Positions 55,856-64,000 of a stretch of DNA of 64,000 nt are shown here, one piece after another. The stretch covers positions 62,001 to 126,000 of the forward strand of contig NZ_CP030048.1 of assembly GCF_015291665.1 (NCBI RefSeq). The letters run 5' to 3'. Source of the DNA: Bradyrhizobium sp. CCBAU 53338. GTDB taxonomy: Bacteria; Pseudomonadota; Alphaproteobacteria; Rhizobiales; Xanthobacteraceae. The notes beneath the pieces are model-generated. The model did no database searches. It was given only the letters and a program-made list of their open reading frames with translations, and was not told where the DNA came from. How positions within the stretch are numbered: position 1 is the first letter of the stretch; every line of letters begins with the position of its first letter. Made by a program: the position numbers and the translations under genes.

Positions 55856-58539
55856 CCACCACGACCGTCAATGGAAGGCCTTTTGCGCTACCCGACGATC
55901 CGGATGCGCGCTTGATCGACGTCATCCGCGATGGCGGCCTCACCGGCACCAAGCTCGTCTGCGGCTCCGGCGTCTGCGGCGCCTGCACCGTGCTGCTCGA
56001 CGGCACGCCCGTCGTGAGCTGCCTGCTGCCGGCGCAGGCGGCCGCCGGCAAATCGCTGACGACCATCGAGGGCATAGGAAGCACCGGATTGCATCCGGTG
56101 CAGAAGGCGTTCATGGCGCACGACGCCCTGCAATGCGGCTTCTGCACGCCCGGCTTTGTCGTCGAAGCCACCGCCTTCCATGACGGCTGGCGCGCGAGCA
56201 AGGGCGTGGCGACACCCTCGCGCGAGGAGATCGCCGCCGCGCTGTCGGGGCATCTCTGCCGCTGCGGCGCCTATGAAGGCATTTTTCGCGCTGTGGCGGA
56301 GGCTTGTTCAGGCCGCTTCGACGGCAACGATCCCATCGCGCCGCGGCTGGAAGCCCGCGACAAGGTGACGGGGCTGGCCCGCTACACCGTCGACATCCAC
56401 CATGACGGCCAGCTCGAAGGCGTCATCCTGCGCGCGCACGTCGCGCATGCGAGGATCACCGGGCTTGATCTGGCGCCGGCGCGCGCCATTGCCGGTGTTG
56501 CCGCGGTGGTTCCGCTGCTCGACGATGACAACATGATCCGCTTCGTCGGCGCGCCGATTGCAGCCGTCGCGGCCAAGGATCGCCGCACGGCACTGAAGGC
56601 CATCGCCGCGATCACCTTCAGGCCCGAGCCTTTATCCGCGGTGATCGGGCTCGATGCAGCGCGACGCGACGATGCGCCCGTCGTGTTCGAAAAGAAGGAC
56701 CGCAAGCGTGCCGGCAACGTGTCCGAGGGCGCCGGCGGCGCTCCGGTGTCGTGGAAGGGCAATGTGCGCGGGCCTTCGGCGCCGTTCTCGCAGAAAGCCA
56801 AGCAGGCCAGGAGCTGGCTTGACGAGGCGCGGGCGCAACGCAATCCGCTGCTGGTCGAGGAAACCTTCCGCGTCTCGACGCAACAGCACGCAAGCCTCGA
56901 ACCACATGCCGCCGTGGCCAGGTTCGATGGCGATCAGCTCACCGTGCACATCTCGACCCAGGCCATTCACGAGAGCATGGAGAAGATCGCCAAGCGTTAT
57001 GGCCTTCCGCACGACAAGGTGCGTGTGATCGCCGATCATGTCGGCGGCGGGTTCGGCTCCAAGGGCAGCGTCGGGCTGGAGACCATCGCCGCGATCGAGC
57101 TTGCGCGCGCCGCGAAGGCGCCGGTGCGTGTCGCCTTCGATCGGGAGGAGGAGCTTTCCGTCACCGGCTATCGTCCGGCCGCCGAGCTGAAGCTGTCCCT
57201 GCTGCCTTCGCCGGAGGGCCGCCTCAAGGCGCTGTCGCTCACCGCGCATGCCGACACCGGCGCCGCCGTGAATTCGCTGATCGCCGGCCTGGCGCGGCTG
57301 ATCTATCCGGCCGAAGCAAAAGAGCTCGTCGACTTCGACGTGCTCAGCAATTTGCCGCCCGGCGCACCGTTCCGAGGACCCGGCGGTCCGCCGATGTCGT
57401 TTGCGCTGGAGCAGGCGGTCGACGAAGCGGCGCTGCGCATGAGGGTCGATCCGATTCAGCTGCGCAAGCTCTGGGACCCGGATCCCAACCGCCAGCGATT
57501 GTACGACTGGGCCGCCGGCCTCGACGTCTGGAAGAGCCGCAAGCCGGCCGCCTCGCAAGAAGGCCGCTACCGGCGCGGCGTCGGCGTCGCCACCGGCTAC
57601 TGGCTCTATCTCTGGCAGACCGGCTCCTCGGTCGAACTCGCGGTCGAGGGCGGCCGCATCGTCGCAAGCTGCGCGGTACAGGATATCGGCACGGGCACGC
57701 GCAGCGTGATCGCGAACACCGTCGCGAAGGCGTTCGATCTCGAGCCGCAGGATGTGGAAGTTCGTATCGGCCGCTCCAACCTGCCGCCCGGACCGGGCTC
57801 CGGCGGCAGTCGCGTGACCGCTTCGGTGGTGCCGCCGACCTTGCTCGCCATCGACAAGCTGAAAGCGGAAATCAAGCGCACCGCGTCTCGCACACCTGCT
57901 CCGGGCTCGAACGCGCCGTGGCGCGAGATGATCGCGGCTTCTCCCAACATTGCCGTGTCGGCAAAACGCCAGGAGGACGGCAGGCCGCCGCCCGGCGTCA
58001 GGCCCGCGCTGCACGAGGCGGGCATCATGGGCCGGGTGTTCGGTTGGGTGCTGCGCCTGATGAACCACATGGTGGTCGGCGCCGGCGTGCCGAGCTCGGT
58101 GCAGGTGATGGAAGTCGAGGTCGATACCTGGCTCGGCCATGTACGCGTGCTCAATGCCTATACGGGCCTCGCGATCGGCAAGCTCGCCGCGCCGACGCTG
58201 GCGCGAAGCCAGGCCGCAGGCGCGGTGATCCAGGGCATCGGCTACGCACTCTATGAGACGCGGGAGATCGATCCTTCGAGCGGCCATATCCTGAGCGGCA
58301 GCATGGAGGATTACCGCATTCCGGGGATTGCCGACATGCCGAAACTGGACGTGCATTTCGACGAGGCCGGTTTCGAGCATGTGCCGGGCGGCAGCGTCGG
58401 CATCGGCGAAGTCGCCACCGTGCCTACCTCCCCGGCGATCGCCAACGCCATCCGCGATGCGATCGGCGTGAGGCTGACCGAAATTCCGTTCCGGCCAGAT
58501 CGTCTGGTGGCCGCGCTGAAAGGGAGGGATGCAGCATGA
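55852..58539 (+). CDS. Fused iron-sulfur/molybdopterin aldehyde- or xanthine-oxidase-type hydroxylase
   Basis: 895 residues joining two subunits that are usually separate. Residues 1-155 are the [2Fe-2S] part: plant-type cluster CGSGVCGACTVLLDG with a later Cys in VVSC, then CGFCTPG and HLCRCGAY. From about 165 is the large catalytic subunit (VTGLARYTVDI, then VGGGFGSKG) with the expected catalytic Glu853 in GSVGIGEVATV. Substrate unknown. The start is the ATG at 55852 overlapping the tetR stop; the FAD subunit gene overlaps the end by ATGA. Confidence 0.9.
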   Translation: MTTTTVNGRPFALPDDPDARLIDVIRDGGLTGTKLVCGSGVCGACTVLLDGTPVVSCLLPAQAAAGKSLTTIEGIGSTGLHPVQKAFMAHDALQCGFCTPGFVVEATAFHDGWRASKGVATPSREEIAAALSGHLCRCGAYEGIFRAVAEACSGRFDGNDPIAPRLEARDKVTGLARYTVDIHHDGQLEGVILRAHVAHARITGLDLAPARAIAGVAAVVPLLDDDNMIRFVGAPIAAVAAKDRRTALKAIAAITFRPEPLSAVIGLDAARRDDAPVVFEKKDRKRAGNVSEGAGGAPVSWKGNVRGPSAPFSQKAKQARSWLDEARAQRNPLLVEETFRVSTQQHASLEPHAAVARFDGDQLTVHISTQAIHESMEKIAKRYGLPHDKVRVIADHVGGGFGSKGSVGLETIAAIELARAAKAPVRVAFDREEELSVTGYRPAAELKLSLLPSPEGRLKALSLTAHADTGAAVNSLIAGLARLIYPAEAKELVDFDVLSNLPPGAPFRGPGGPPMSFALEQAVDEAALRMRVDPIQLRKLWDPDPNRQRLYDWAAGLDVWKSRKPAASQEGRYRRGVGVATGYWLYLWQTGSSVELAVEGGRIVASCAVQDIGTGTRSVIANTVAKAFDLEPQDVEVRIGRSNLPPGPGSGGSRVTASVVPPTLLAIDKLKAEIKRTASRTPAPGSNAPWREMIAASPNIAVSAKRQEDGRPPPGVRPALHEAGIMGRVFGWVLRLMNHMVVGAGVPSSVQVMEVEVDTWLGHVRVLNAYTGLAIGKLAAPTLARSQAAGAVIQGIGYALYETREIDPSSGHILSGSMEDYRIPGIADMPKLDVHFDEAGFEHVPGGSVGIGEVATVPTSPAIANAIRDAIGVRLTEIPFRPDRLVAALKGRDAA

Positions 58540-59465
58540 GTGTCGGCGTCATGACCGCCAACCCGACTGTCGAGCCCACGCCTGAATTCCGCGCCGGAGG
58601 CACCGACTTCAGCGAACGCCGCCGCAGCGGCGTGTCGCAGGGAACGCTGATCGACATCTCGGCCACCGGCTACAAGGCGATCGCCTGGGACGCCGATGGA
58701 GCAGCCCGGATCGGCGCGCTCACCACCATCGCCACGATCGCGACGGACGCGCGCATCGCAGCTGCCTATCCCGGCATTGCGGCGAGTGCGCAAGGCCTCG
58801 CCACGCCGCAGGTGCGCCATGTTGCAACGCTCGGCGGCAATCTCGCGCAGCGTTCGCGCTGCTGGTATTTCCGCCGGGCCGACATCGATTGCCTGAAGAA
58901 AAGCGGCAGCACCTGCCCTGCCCGATCTGGCAATCACCTCTACGGCGTTGTCTTCGATCTCGGGCCTTGCGTCGCGCCGCATCCCTCGACCATGGCAGCG
59001 GCTCTGCTCGCCTATGATGCGACCATCACCACGGATCGGCGCGGATTGACGATCGCCGGCCTGCTCGGCGATGGCTCGGTCTCGCACGCCGATCATACAC
59101 TGGAAGCAGGCGAGATGATCAGGAGCATTGACCTTCCTGCTCCGCTTGAAGGCGAGCGTGCTTGCTACAAGCGCGCGATCAGCCGGAGCTATGCGGAATG
59201 GCCGCTGGTGGAGCTCTGCGCCCGCGTCGTGATCGCCGACGGCAAGTTCCAGCTCGTGCGTCTCGCTGCCGGCGGCGTCGCGCCCGTGCCGCTTCGCCTC
59301 ACCGCGGCGGAAGTCGTACTCAGTGGCAAGACTGCCAACACGGCATCGATCGCAGAAACGGCGAAAGCGGCGACCTCGGGCGCCAAGCCGTTGCCGATGA
59401 CGGCCTACAAGCTCGATCTTCTGCAAGGGCTGGTGCGCGACGTGCTGGAGCAGCTTTTGGACTAG
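58536..59465 (+). CDS. FAD-binding subunit of the hydroxylase
   Basis: 309 residues. FAD-binding pattern in RAGGTDFSERR and ATLGGNLAQRSRCWYF, and TPQVRHVATLGGN is the family core. A cysteine-rich stretch (Cys109, Cys119, Cys127 and Cys145; RCWYFRRADIDCLKKSGSTC) resembles the loop that binds an extra [4Fe-4S] cluster in some FAD subunits such as PaoB; whether it does so here is inferred. Completes the electron chain Mo to 2Fe-2S to FAD. Confidence 0.88.
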   Translation: MSVGVMTANPTVEPTPEFRAGGTDFSERRRSGVSQGTLIDISATGYKAIAWDADGAARIGALTTIATIATDARIAAAYPGIAASAQGLATPQVRHVATLGGNLAQRSRCWYFRRADIDCLKKSGSTCPARSGNHLYGVVFDLGPCVAPHPSTMAAALLAYDATITTDRRGLTIAGLLGDGSVSHADHTLEAGEMIRSIDLPAPLEGERACYKRAISRSYAEWPLVELCARVVIADGKFQLVRLAAGGVAPVPLRLTAAEVVLSGKTANTASIAETAKAATSGAKPLPMTAYKLDLLQGLVRDVLEQLLD

Positions 59466-59500
59466 CTGGTCGCGCACGTGGCCCCCCGTCACGCTCTAGA

Positions 59501-61039
59501 CTAACCGCCTGAGCGGCCCGCCAGCCGCGCACGGATGTCGGGCTTCAGCACCTTGCCGACCTTGGAGCGCGGCAGATCGTCCCAGACTTCGATCTGCTTC
59601 GGCGTCTTGAGGCTGCCGATCCGCTGCTTGACGAACGCCGCCAACGCCGTCGCATCGACGCGCTGGCCGGCGCGGGGCTGCACCACGGCGACGATCCGTT
59701 CACCCCATTTCTCGTCCGGAAGGCCGATCACGGCGCAATCCTGCACCGCCTCGTGCGCCCGCAGCGCGTTCTCGACCTCGATCGAATAGACGTTGAACCC
59801 GCCGGTGATGATCATGTCCTTGGCGCGATCGACGATATAGAGGTAGCCGTCGCCGTCGATGTAGCCGATGTCGCCGGTGTGGTGCCAGCCATGCGCGGAG
59901 GCCTCCGCCGTCGCCTCCGGATTCTTGTAATAGCCCTCCATCACCAGCGAGCCGCGGACCACGATCTCGCCGCGTGCGCCTGACGGCAGCAGATTGCCCT
60001 CGCCATCCATGATGCCGGCCTGCACCAGCGGGCTGATCCGCCCGGCCGAAGCGAGGCGCTCCATGGCGATGGTGCCGTCGGCATTGTAATGCTCGGAAGG
60101 CGCCATCATCGAGATCATCATCGGCGCTTCGGTCTGGCCGAACAACTGCGCCATCGGCCCGATGCGCCGGAGCGCCTCCGCAAGCCGCGTCGCCGAGATC
60201 GGCGCAGCGCCGTACCAGAAGCATTGCAGCGATTCGAGGTTGGCGGAGTCGAGCCTGGGATGATCGAGCAGCATGTAGATCACGGTCGGCGGCAGGAAAG
60301 TGTGCGTGACCTTGTAGCGTTCGATCAGGTTGAGGAACTCGCCGATATCGGGGTGATGCATGATCACGATGCGGCCGCCGAGCGCCATGATCGGGAAACA
60401 CAAGACGCCGGCGGCATGCGTCAGCGGCGCCAGCGCGAGATAGACCGGGCGGCCCCTGAAGGGATAGCCCATCAGCGTCAGTGCGGTCATCGCCTCGATG
60501 TTGCGGCCCGACAGCATGACGCCCTTCGGCTTGCCGGTGGTGCCGCCGGTGCCGGGAATCATCGCGAGGTCGTCGACCGTCTCGCGTTGATAGAGGTCTT
60601 CGGAAAGGCCCGCGAGCCAGCCCTCGAACGAGGGCGCGAAGGGTAACTCGGCATCGAGGCAGACGAGGGCGCGCAGCTTCGGCAGCTCCGCACGCACCGC
60701 CTCGACCATCGGCGCGAAGCTTGAATGAAACAGCAGCAGGCTGCAGTCGAACTGGTCGAGAATGATGCGGTTTTCGGCCGCCTCGTTGCGCGGATTGACC
60801 GGGCACCAGACCGCGCCCGCGCGGGAAATGCCGAACACGCAGGCAAAGGCGACCGGATCGTTGCCGGAGAGGATCGCGATCTTCTCGCCGGGCTCGATCC
60901 CCGATCGCGCGAGCCCGCGCGCGATGCGGTAACTCAAACGCTGCACTTCGCGATAGCTGAGATCGCGCCCGTCCATGGTGAGGCACGGCGCATCGGCGCC
61001 GAGCGAGGCACCTTTGTCGAGGTAGTCAATGAAGCGCAT
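59501..61039 (-). CDS. Acyl-CoA synthetase (AMP-dependent ligase)
   Basis: Activates a carboxylic acid through an acyl-AMP. About 512 residues from ATG 61039 (MRFIDYLDKGASLG); a GTG at 61075 is an alternative. The P-loop motif is IPGTGGTTGKPKGVM, followed by LFGQTEAPMM, the GWHHTGDIGYIDGDGYLYIVDRAKDMI hinge region (split: GWHHTGDIGYID and LYIVDRAKDM) and the catalytic Lys in LPRSKVGKVLK. Likely a fatty or aromatic acid ligase; it ends the minus-strand module that begins with the SDR gene. Confidence 0.9.
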   Translation of the reverse strand: MRFIDYLDKGASLGADAPCLTMDGRDLSYREVQRLSYRIARGLARSGIEPGEKIAILSGNDPVAFACVFGISRAGAVWCPVNPRNEAAENRIILDQFDCSLLLFHSSFAPMVEAVRAELPKLRALVCLDAELPFAPSFEGWLAGLSEDLYQRETVDDLAMIPGTGGTTGKPKGVMLSGRNIEAMTALTLMGYPFRGRPVYLALAPLTHAAGVLCFPIMALGGRIVIMHHPDIGEFLNLIERYKVTHTFLPPTVIYMLLDHPRLDSANLESLQCFWYGAAPISATRLAEALRRIGPMAQLFGQTEAPMMISMMAPSEHYNADGTIAMERLASAGRISPLVQAGIMDGEGNLLPSGARGEIVVRGSLVMEGYYKNPEATAEASAHGWHHTGDIGYIDGDGYLYIVDRAKDMIITGGFNVYSIEVENALRAHEAVQDCAVIGLPDEKWGERIVAVVQPRAGQRVDATALAAFVKQRIGSLKTPKQIEVWDDLPRSKVGKVLKPDIRARLAGRSGG

Positions 61040-61093
61040 GGTCGCCCCCGAAGCATCGTGATGTTGGCTGGACACGTTCCACGGCGAAGATCC

Positions 61094-61212
61094 ACCTCTC
61101 CCTTGGGAGAGGTCGGCGCCCAGCGCCGGGTGAGGGTTTACGGTCTCTCGTTGAGCCGCGGCCCCTCACCCGATTTGCTGCGCAAATCGACCTCTCCCCG
61201 ATGGGGAGAGGT
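61094..61212. repeat. Pair of inverted hairpin repeats without a gene
   Basis: 61094-61136 has CTCTCCC/GGGAGAG, then GGCGCC/GGCGCC-like and GGTGAGGG. 61162-61212 is the opposite-facing copy: CCCCTCACCCGATTTG, TGC, CAAATCG, ACCTCTCCCCG and GGGGAGAGGT. Architecture and first hairpin match the arms of the DUF559 unit at 37521 and 37925; only 25 bases lie between. The gap 61040-61234 holds no gene. Confidence 0.75.
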
Positions 61213-61234
61213 AAAGAACGATCGCTCGCGTCTC

Positions 61235-62365
61235 CTAATCGTGCACAGTGAGAATCGGCTTGCTGACCAGACCGAAACTGCGCAGCTGGCCGAGCAGTTC
61301 GTGGTGACCGAACGCCTGGCAGCCTGAGGCGAAGCCGACGCGCCTGGGCGGCTGCTGGAGCAGGTGTGCCGCGGCATAGGCCTGGAGCAGGCCGGTCTGC
61401 TTGTAGTTGCTGTTGCCGTTGATGACGCAGTGCGCGCGCCCCAGCGGGCCGGAGGCGTGCACCGAATCCAGCGACTTGTTGACGCGCGGGTTCTCGCGCG
61501 GCGGCATCGTGTTCATGACGCCGGCGGCGGTCTGCGCCAATGCGGCGTAGCGGTCGTCGGGGTTCATGTCCTTGGTCGCATCAAGCGCGGCGGCGACGAT
61601 CTGCGGCACGCCCAGCATCAGCGCGCGGTTGAACACGCCGCCAAGCACCTTCACATTGGCCACGCGCGGGTCGCGCTTGAACCACACCGGATGCGAGGTG
61701 CCGCCCCAGGGCAGCGCCAGCGCCAACTCGTGCTGGCCGGGGATGGCGAGGTTGTAGAGGCCGGCATCCACCTGATGCTCGACATATTTGTTCTGCTCCA
61801 GATAGTAGGCCTTGGCCATCGCGGCGTTGACCAGGATGGTCTGCGTCGATGCGATGGTCGGGCTGCCGCCCCAGAACACGGCGATATCGAGCGTATCGAG
61901 GCCTGGAGTCTCCAGGCATAGCTGCGCGGCGATCTCGCCGGTGGTGTACATCTGCGCGATGCCGGGCGCGAGCAGCAGGCCGGCATTGGCGAACTTGGTG
62001 CCCCACTCCTGCTCGAGCGTGATCAGCCAGTCCTGCTCGCCTGTCGTGTCGGTGTAGTGACATCGGGACGCCCAACACGCCTGCACCACCTCGCCGCCGA
62101 ACTTGGCGAAGGGGCCCACGGTGTTGAGCACCACCGAGGCGCCGTTGAACAACTCCGCCAGTGCGCTCACGGTGTGCGGCACTTCCACCACCTGGTAGTC
62201 GGCGGTCTCGATGCCGGGCACGTTGGCCTTCATCGCGGCGTTGAGCTTCTCGGCGCTGCGCCCCGCGGCGATGAAGGGGATGTTGTATTCGCGCAGATAT
62301 TCGCAGACCAGCCGGCCGGTGTAGCCGGACGCGCCGTAGACGATGACGGGCTTCTTCGCGCTCAT
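61235..62365 (-). CDS. Saccharopine-dehydrogenase-like Rossmann protein
   Basis: 376 residues from ATG 62365, after GGAGGAACGCA. Starts with a dinucleotide fold VIVYGASGYTGRLVCEYL (residues 6-23) and HYTDTTGEQDW typical of the saccharopine dehydrogenase/trans-acting enoyl reductase group. The chemical step is unknown. It follows the SDR gene by 37 bases on the same strand, so both probably act in one pathway. Confidence 0.8.
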   Translation of the reverse strand: MSAKKPVIVYGASGYTGRLVCEYLREYNIPFIAAGRSAEKLNAAMKANVPGIETADYQVVEVPHTVSALAELFNGASVVLNTVGPFAKFGGEVVQACWASRCHYTDTTGEQDWLITLEQEWGTKFANAGLLLAPGIAQMYTTGEIAAQLCLETPGLDTLDIAVFWGGSPTIASTQTILVNAAMAKAYYLEQNKYVEHQVDAGLYNLAIPGQHELALALPWGGTSHPVWFKRDPRVANVKVLGGVFNRALMLGVPQIVAAALDATKDMNPDDRYAALAQTAAGVMNTMPPRENPRVNKSLDSVHASGPLGRAHCVINGNSNYKQTGLLQAYAAAHLLQQPPRRVGFASGCQAFGHHELLGQLRSFGLVSKPILTVHD

Positions 62366-62402
62366 TGCGTTCCTCCGAAATGTTCGTGGTTCGGTTCTTT
62401 GC

Positions 62403-63206
62403 TCACATGCCCATGCCGCCATCGACCGGCAGTCCGATGCCGGTGATGAAGCGTGCCTCGTTCGAGCACAGGAACACCGCGGCACTGGCGATGTCGCCGA
62501 CCTCCGCGAGCTTGCCGAGTGGAGTCTGCTCCACCACCGAGCCGACCGCGGCGTTGACGTCGGGCGCAAGACCGATCTTCACGATGTCGTTGGCGAGCTG
62601 CAGGCCCATGTCGGTCGGGATCAGGCCGGGATAGATGCAGTTGACGCGCACGCCGAAACCAAGCTTGCCGGCTTCCATCGCGCCAACCCGCGTCATGCGG
62701 TCGACCGCGGATTTGGTGCCGGAATAGACCGCGATGCTCGGAAAGGCGATCGTCGCCGCGACGGAGGCGATGTTGACGACAGCGCCGCCCTTGCCGGCCG
62801 GTCCGCCCGGCCGCATCGCACGGAAGGCGTGCTTCATGCCGAGCACGGTGCCGACGATGTTGACGTCGCACATCCGCCGCGCGTCCTCGGCCCTGACCTC
62901 CGAGATCAGCGAGGTGATCTCGATGCCGGCATTGTTGATCAGGATGTCGTAGCCGCCGAGGGTGGCGATCGTCGCAGCGGCCGCTTTCTCCCACTGCGCA
63001 TCGTCGGTGACGTCGAGATGCACGAAGCCGGTCTTCACGCCGAGCCTTGTGATCTGGCCGGCACTGTCCCTGCCGACGTCATCGAGGATGTCGCCGATCA
63101 TGACCGCCGCACCGGACCGCGCCAGTGCCTCCGCGATTGCAGCTCCTATCCCGCGGGCTCCGCCGGTGACCAGGGCTTTGCGGCCATCAAGACTCTTCTC
63201 ACTCAT
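62403..63206 (-). CDS. Short-chain dehydrogenase/reductase
   Basis: 267 residues from ATG 63206 with ribosome binding site AGGGAGGA. Classical SDR: TGGARGIGAAIAEALA (cofactor), NNAGIE, and the catalytic Y-x3-K in YSGTKSAVDRM. PGLIPTDMG and ITGIGLPVDGGMGM close the fold. Substrate unknown. First gene of the SDR/saccharopine-like/ligase run, divergent from a tetR gene. Confidence 0.92.
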   Translation of the reverse strand: MSEKSLDGRKALVTGGARGIGAAIAEALARSGAAVMIGDILDDVGRDSAGQITRLGVKTGFVHLDVTDDAQWEKAAAATIATLGGYDILINNAGIEITSLISEVRAEDARRMCDVNIVGTVLGMKHAFRAMRPGGPAGKGGAVVNIASVAATIAFPSIAVYSGTKSAVDRMTRVGAMEAGKLGFGVRVNCIYPGLIPTDMGLQLANDIVKIGLAPDVNAAVGSVVEQTPLGKLAEVGDIASAAVFLCSNEARFITGIGLPVDGGMGM

Positions 63207-63224
63207 CGCACGTCCTCCCTTTGC

Positions 63225-63261
63225 TTGAACTGATCTTTGGACTGATCTGTTGGACTGATCT
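63225..63261 (-). repeat. Triple 12-base repeat in the SDR leader
   Basis: TTGRACTGATCT occurs at 63225, 63237 and 63250 (plus-strand reading), starting 19 bases upstream of the SDR ATG. Two copies are contiguous and the third follows after one base. Could be a regulator array or a slipped-strand repeat. Confidence 0.6.
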
Positions 63262-63383
63262 CTTCGCTGATGATCGGTGCGTGCTGCGATCGGCAGCACG
63301 GTGCCGGCGCGGTGCGCAACGGCATGCGAGTCCGTTCCGGCGGCGCGGCGCCGGTGGGTGCATTTCCTCCATTGGCTGACGTC

Positions 63384-63464
63384 TTGACGACTGTCCAAAT
63401 TCTTGACGCGCACCCTCCTCCCGGAACTTGACAGTTGTCAAGGTAAAAATTTGACAGTTGTCAA
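63384..63464. promoter_or_regulatory. Repeated TTGACAGTTGTCAA sites in the divergent promoter
   Basis: Identical 14-base sites at 63428-63441 and 63451-63464, plus a degraded copy TTGACGACTGTCCAA at 63384-63398. Each half is TTGACA/TGTCAA around two bases. They lie before the downstream tetR gene, so the TetR protein is the natural binder; the TTGACA halves could also serve as -35 boxes. Confidence 0.65.
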
Positions 63465-63482
63465 AGAGGATGGTCTGTAGAG

Positions 63483-64000
63483 ATGACGGATCGTGGTGAC
63501 CAAGAGACCGGAGACAGCGCAACGATGGCGCGGCAGGCGACAGGAGCGGCGAAGCGAGAGGCCGTGGCGGAGATCGTGCGGGACGACAAGTTCAACGCGC
63601 GACGCATCGAGCTTGCGGAGGCCGCGTTGGAGACGCTCGGAGAGCTCGGCTTCGCCCGCACCAGCCTGCGCGAGATCGCGCAGAACTCGGCGTTCACGCA
63701 CGGCGTGTTCCACTATTATTTCAGCGACAAGCTCGACCTGATCTGCTGCTGCGTGCGCCACTACAAGGCGAAGTGCGTGACGCGATATGACGAGGTCGTC
63801 GCGACGGCTACGAGCCGCGACGAATTGACGGAGGGTTTTCTCGCGAAGCTCGCGGCAACGCTGCAGAACGAAGCCCGCATGCACCGGCTCTGGTACGATT
63901 TGCGCTCGCAGGCGATGTTCGAGGCGGCGTTTCGCAAGGACGTGCTCGAGATCGACAAGAGCCTGGAAGCGATGATCTGGCGCATCGCCTGCCGCTATGC
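63483..64000 (+). CDS. TetR-family regulator (3' end outside window)
   Basis: 172 complete codons from ATG 63483 with no stop before the window edge; an alternative ATG is at 63525. The HTH is around residues 35-85: RIELAEAALETLGELGFART, then SLREIAQNSAFTHGVFHYYF. A basic N-terminal tail precedes it. Divergent from the SDR operon with the TTGACAGTTGTCAA sites between, so it probably controls that operon and itself. Confidence 0.88.
   Translation, partial: MTDRGDQETGDSATMARQATGAAKREAVAEIVRDDKFNARRIELAEAALETLGELGFARTSLREIAQNSAFTHGVFHYYFSDKLDLICCCVRHYKAKCVTRYDEVVATATSRDELTEGFLAKLAATLQNEARMHRLWYDLRSQAMFEAAFRKDVLEIDKSLEAMIWRIACRY

Noticed and set aside
61094..61212. CRISPR-like array or other tandem array
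   Set aside because: Only two opposite-facing hairpin units and no spacers; no CRISPR array was seen anywhere in the window.

Overview
The window is a gene-dense, GC-rich alphaproteobacterial chromosome segment, most likely from Bradyrhizobium or a close relative in the Nitrobacteraceae. This assignment is inferred from several things seen in the sequence. Irr carries a GCPW heme motif beside a Fur-type triple hexamer. An hsp20 gene has a ROSE-like thermometer hairpin. EPSP synthase is class II. The gene order from divL through addAB to the trp/accD/folC and aroA/cmk/rpsA blocks is alphaproteobacterial.

Layout. 1-10.5 kb: a truncated oxyR, GNAT and GST genes, the fabA-fabB-fabI unsaturated fatty acid block divergent from irr, an SH3 protein, a 2-hydroxyacid dehydrogenase, a membrane protein, a MoeB-like E1 enzyme and a frameshifted trypsin-like protein. 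10.5-18.7 kb: gamma-glutamyltransferase, a ParA-like ATPase, mutM, then ubiE-ubiB-coaBC-dut. The coaBC product carries an N-terminal FitA/VapB-like ribbon-helix-helix domain and the gene lies behind two perfect TGATATCA palindromes. 18.9-20.2 kb: an IS481-type insertion. 20.5-32.9 kb: divL, a tsaE-amgK fusion, a PilZ gene, murU, addB, addA and trxA, all on the plus strand. 33-46 kb: a minus-strand block running aroA-cmk-rpsA-sppA-ihfB-lapA-trpF-trpB-trpA-accD-folC, followed by a phosphodiesterase and an SRPBCC gene. The trpB-trpA junction is opened by a 453-base unit made of 49-base inverted repeats around a small DUF559 nuclease gene. 46-55 kb: tRNA-Ala(GGC), a dead GIY-YIG gene, ohrR/ohr, a CoA-transferase, the ugpBAEC glycerol-3-phosphate importer, hsp20 and a DUF1150 gene. 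55-64 kb: two TetR-controlled catabolic modules, one with a fused molybdenum hydroxylase and its FAD subunit, the other with an SDR, a saccharopine-dehydrogenase-like protein and an acyl-CoA ligase.

The strongest candidates for something undescribed are the DNA-binding-domain/CoaBC fusion with its apparent operator, and the family of paired hairpin repeats that either flank the small DUF559 nuclease gene (37.5-38.0 kb) or stand as a pair without a gene (61.1-61.2 kb). A broken GIY-YIG nuclease gene beside a tRNA, next to a different hairpin repeat, is a possible parallel case.
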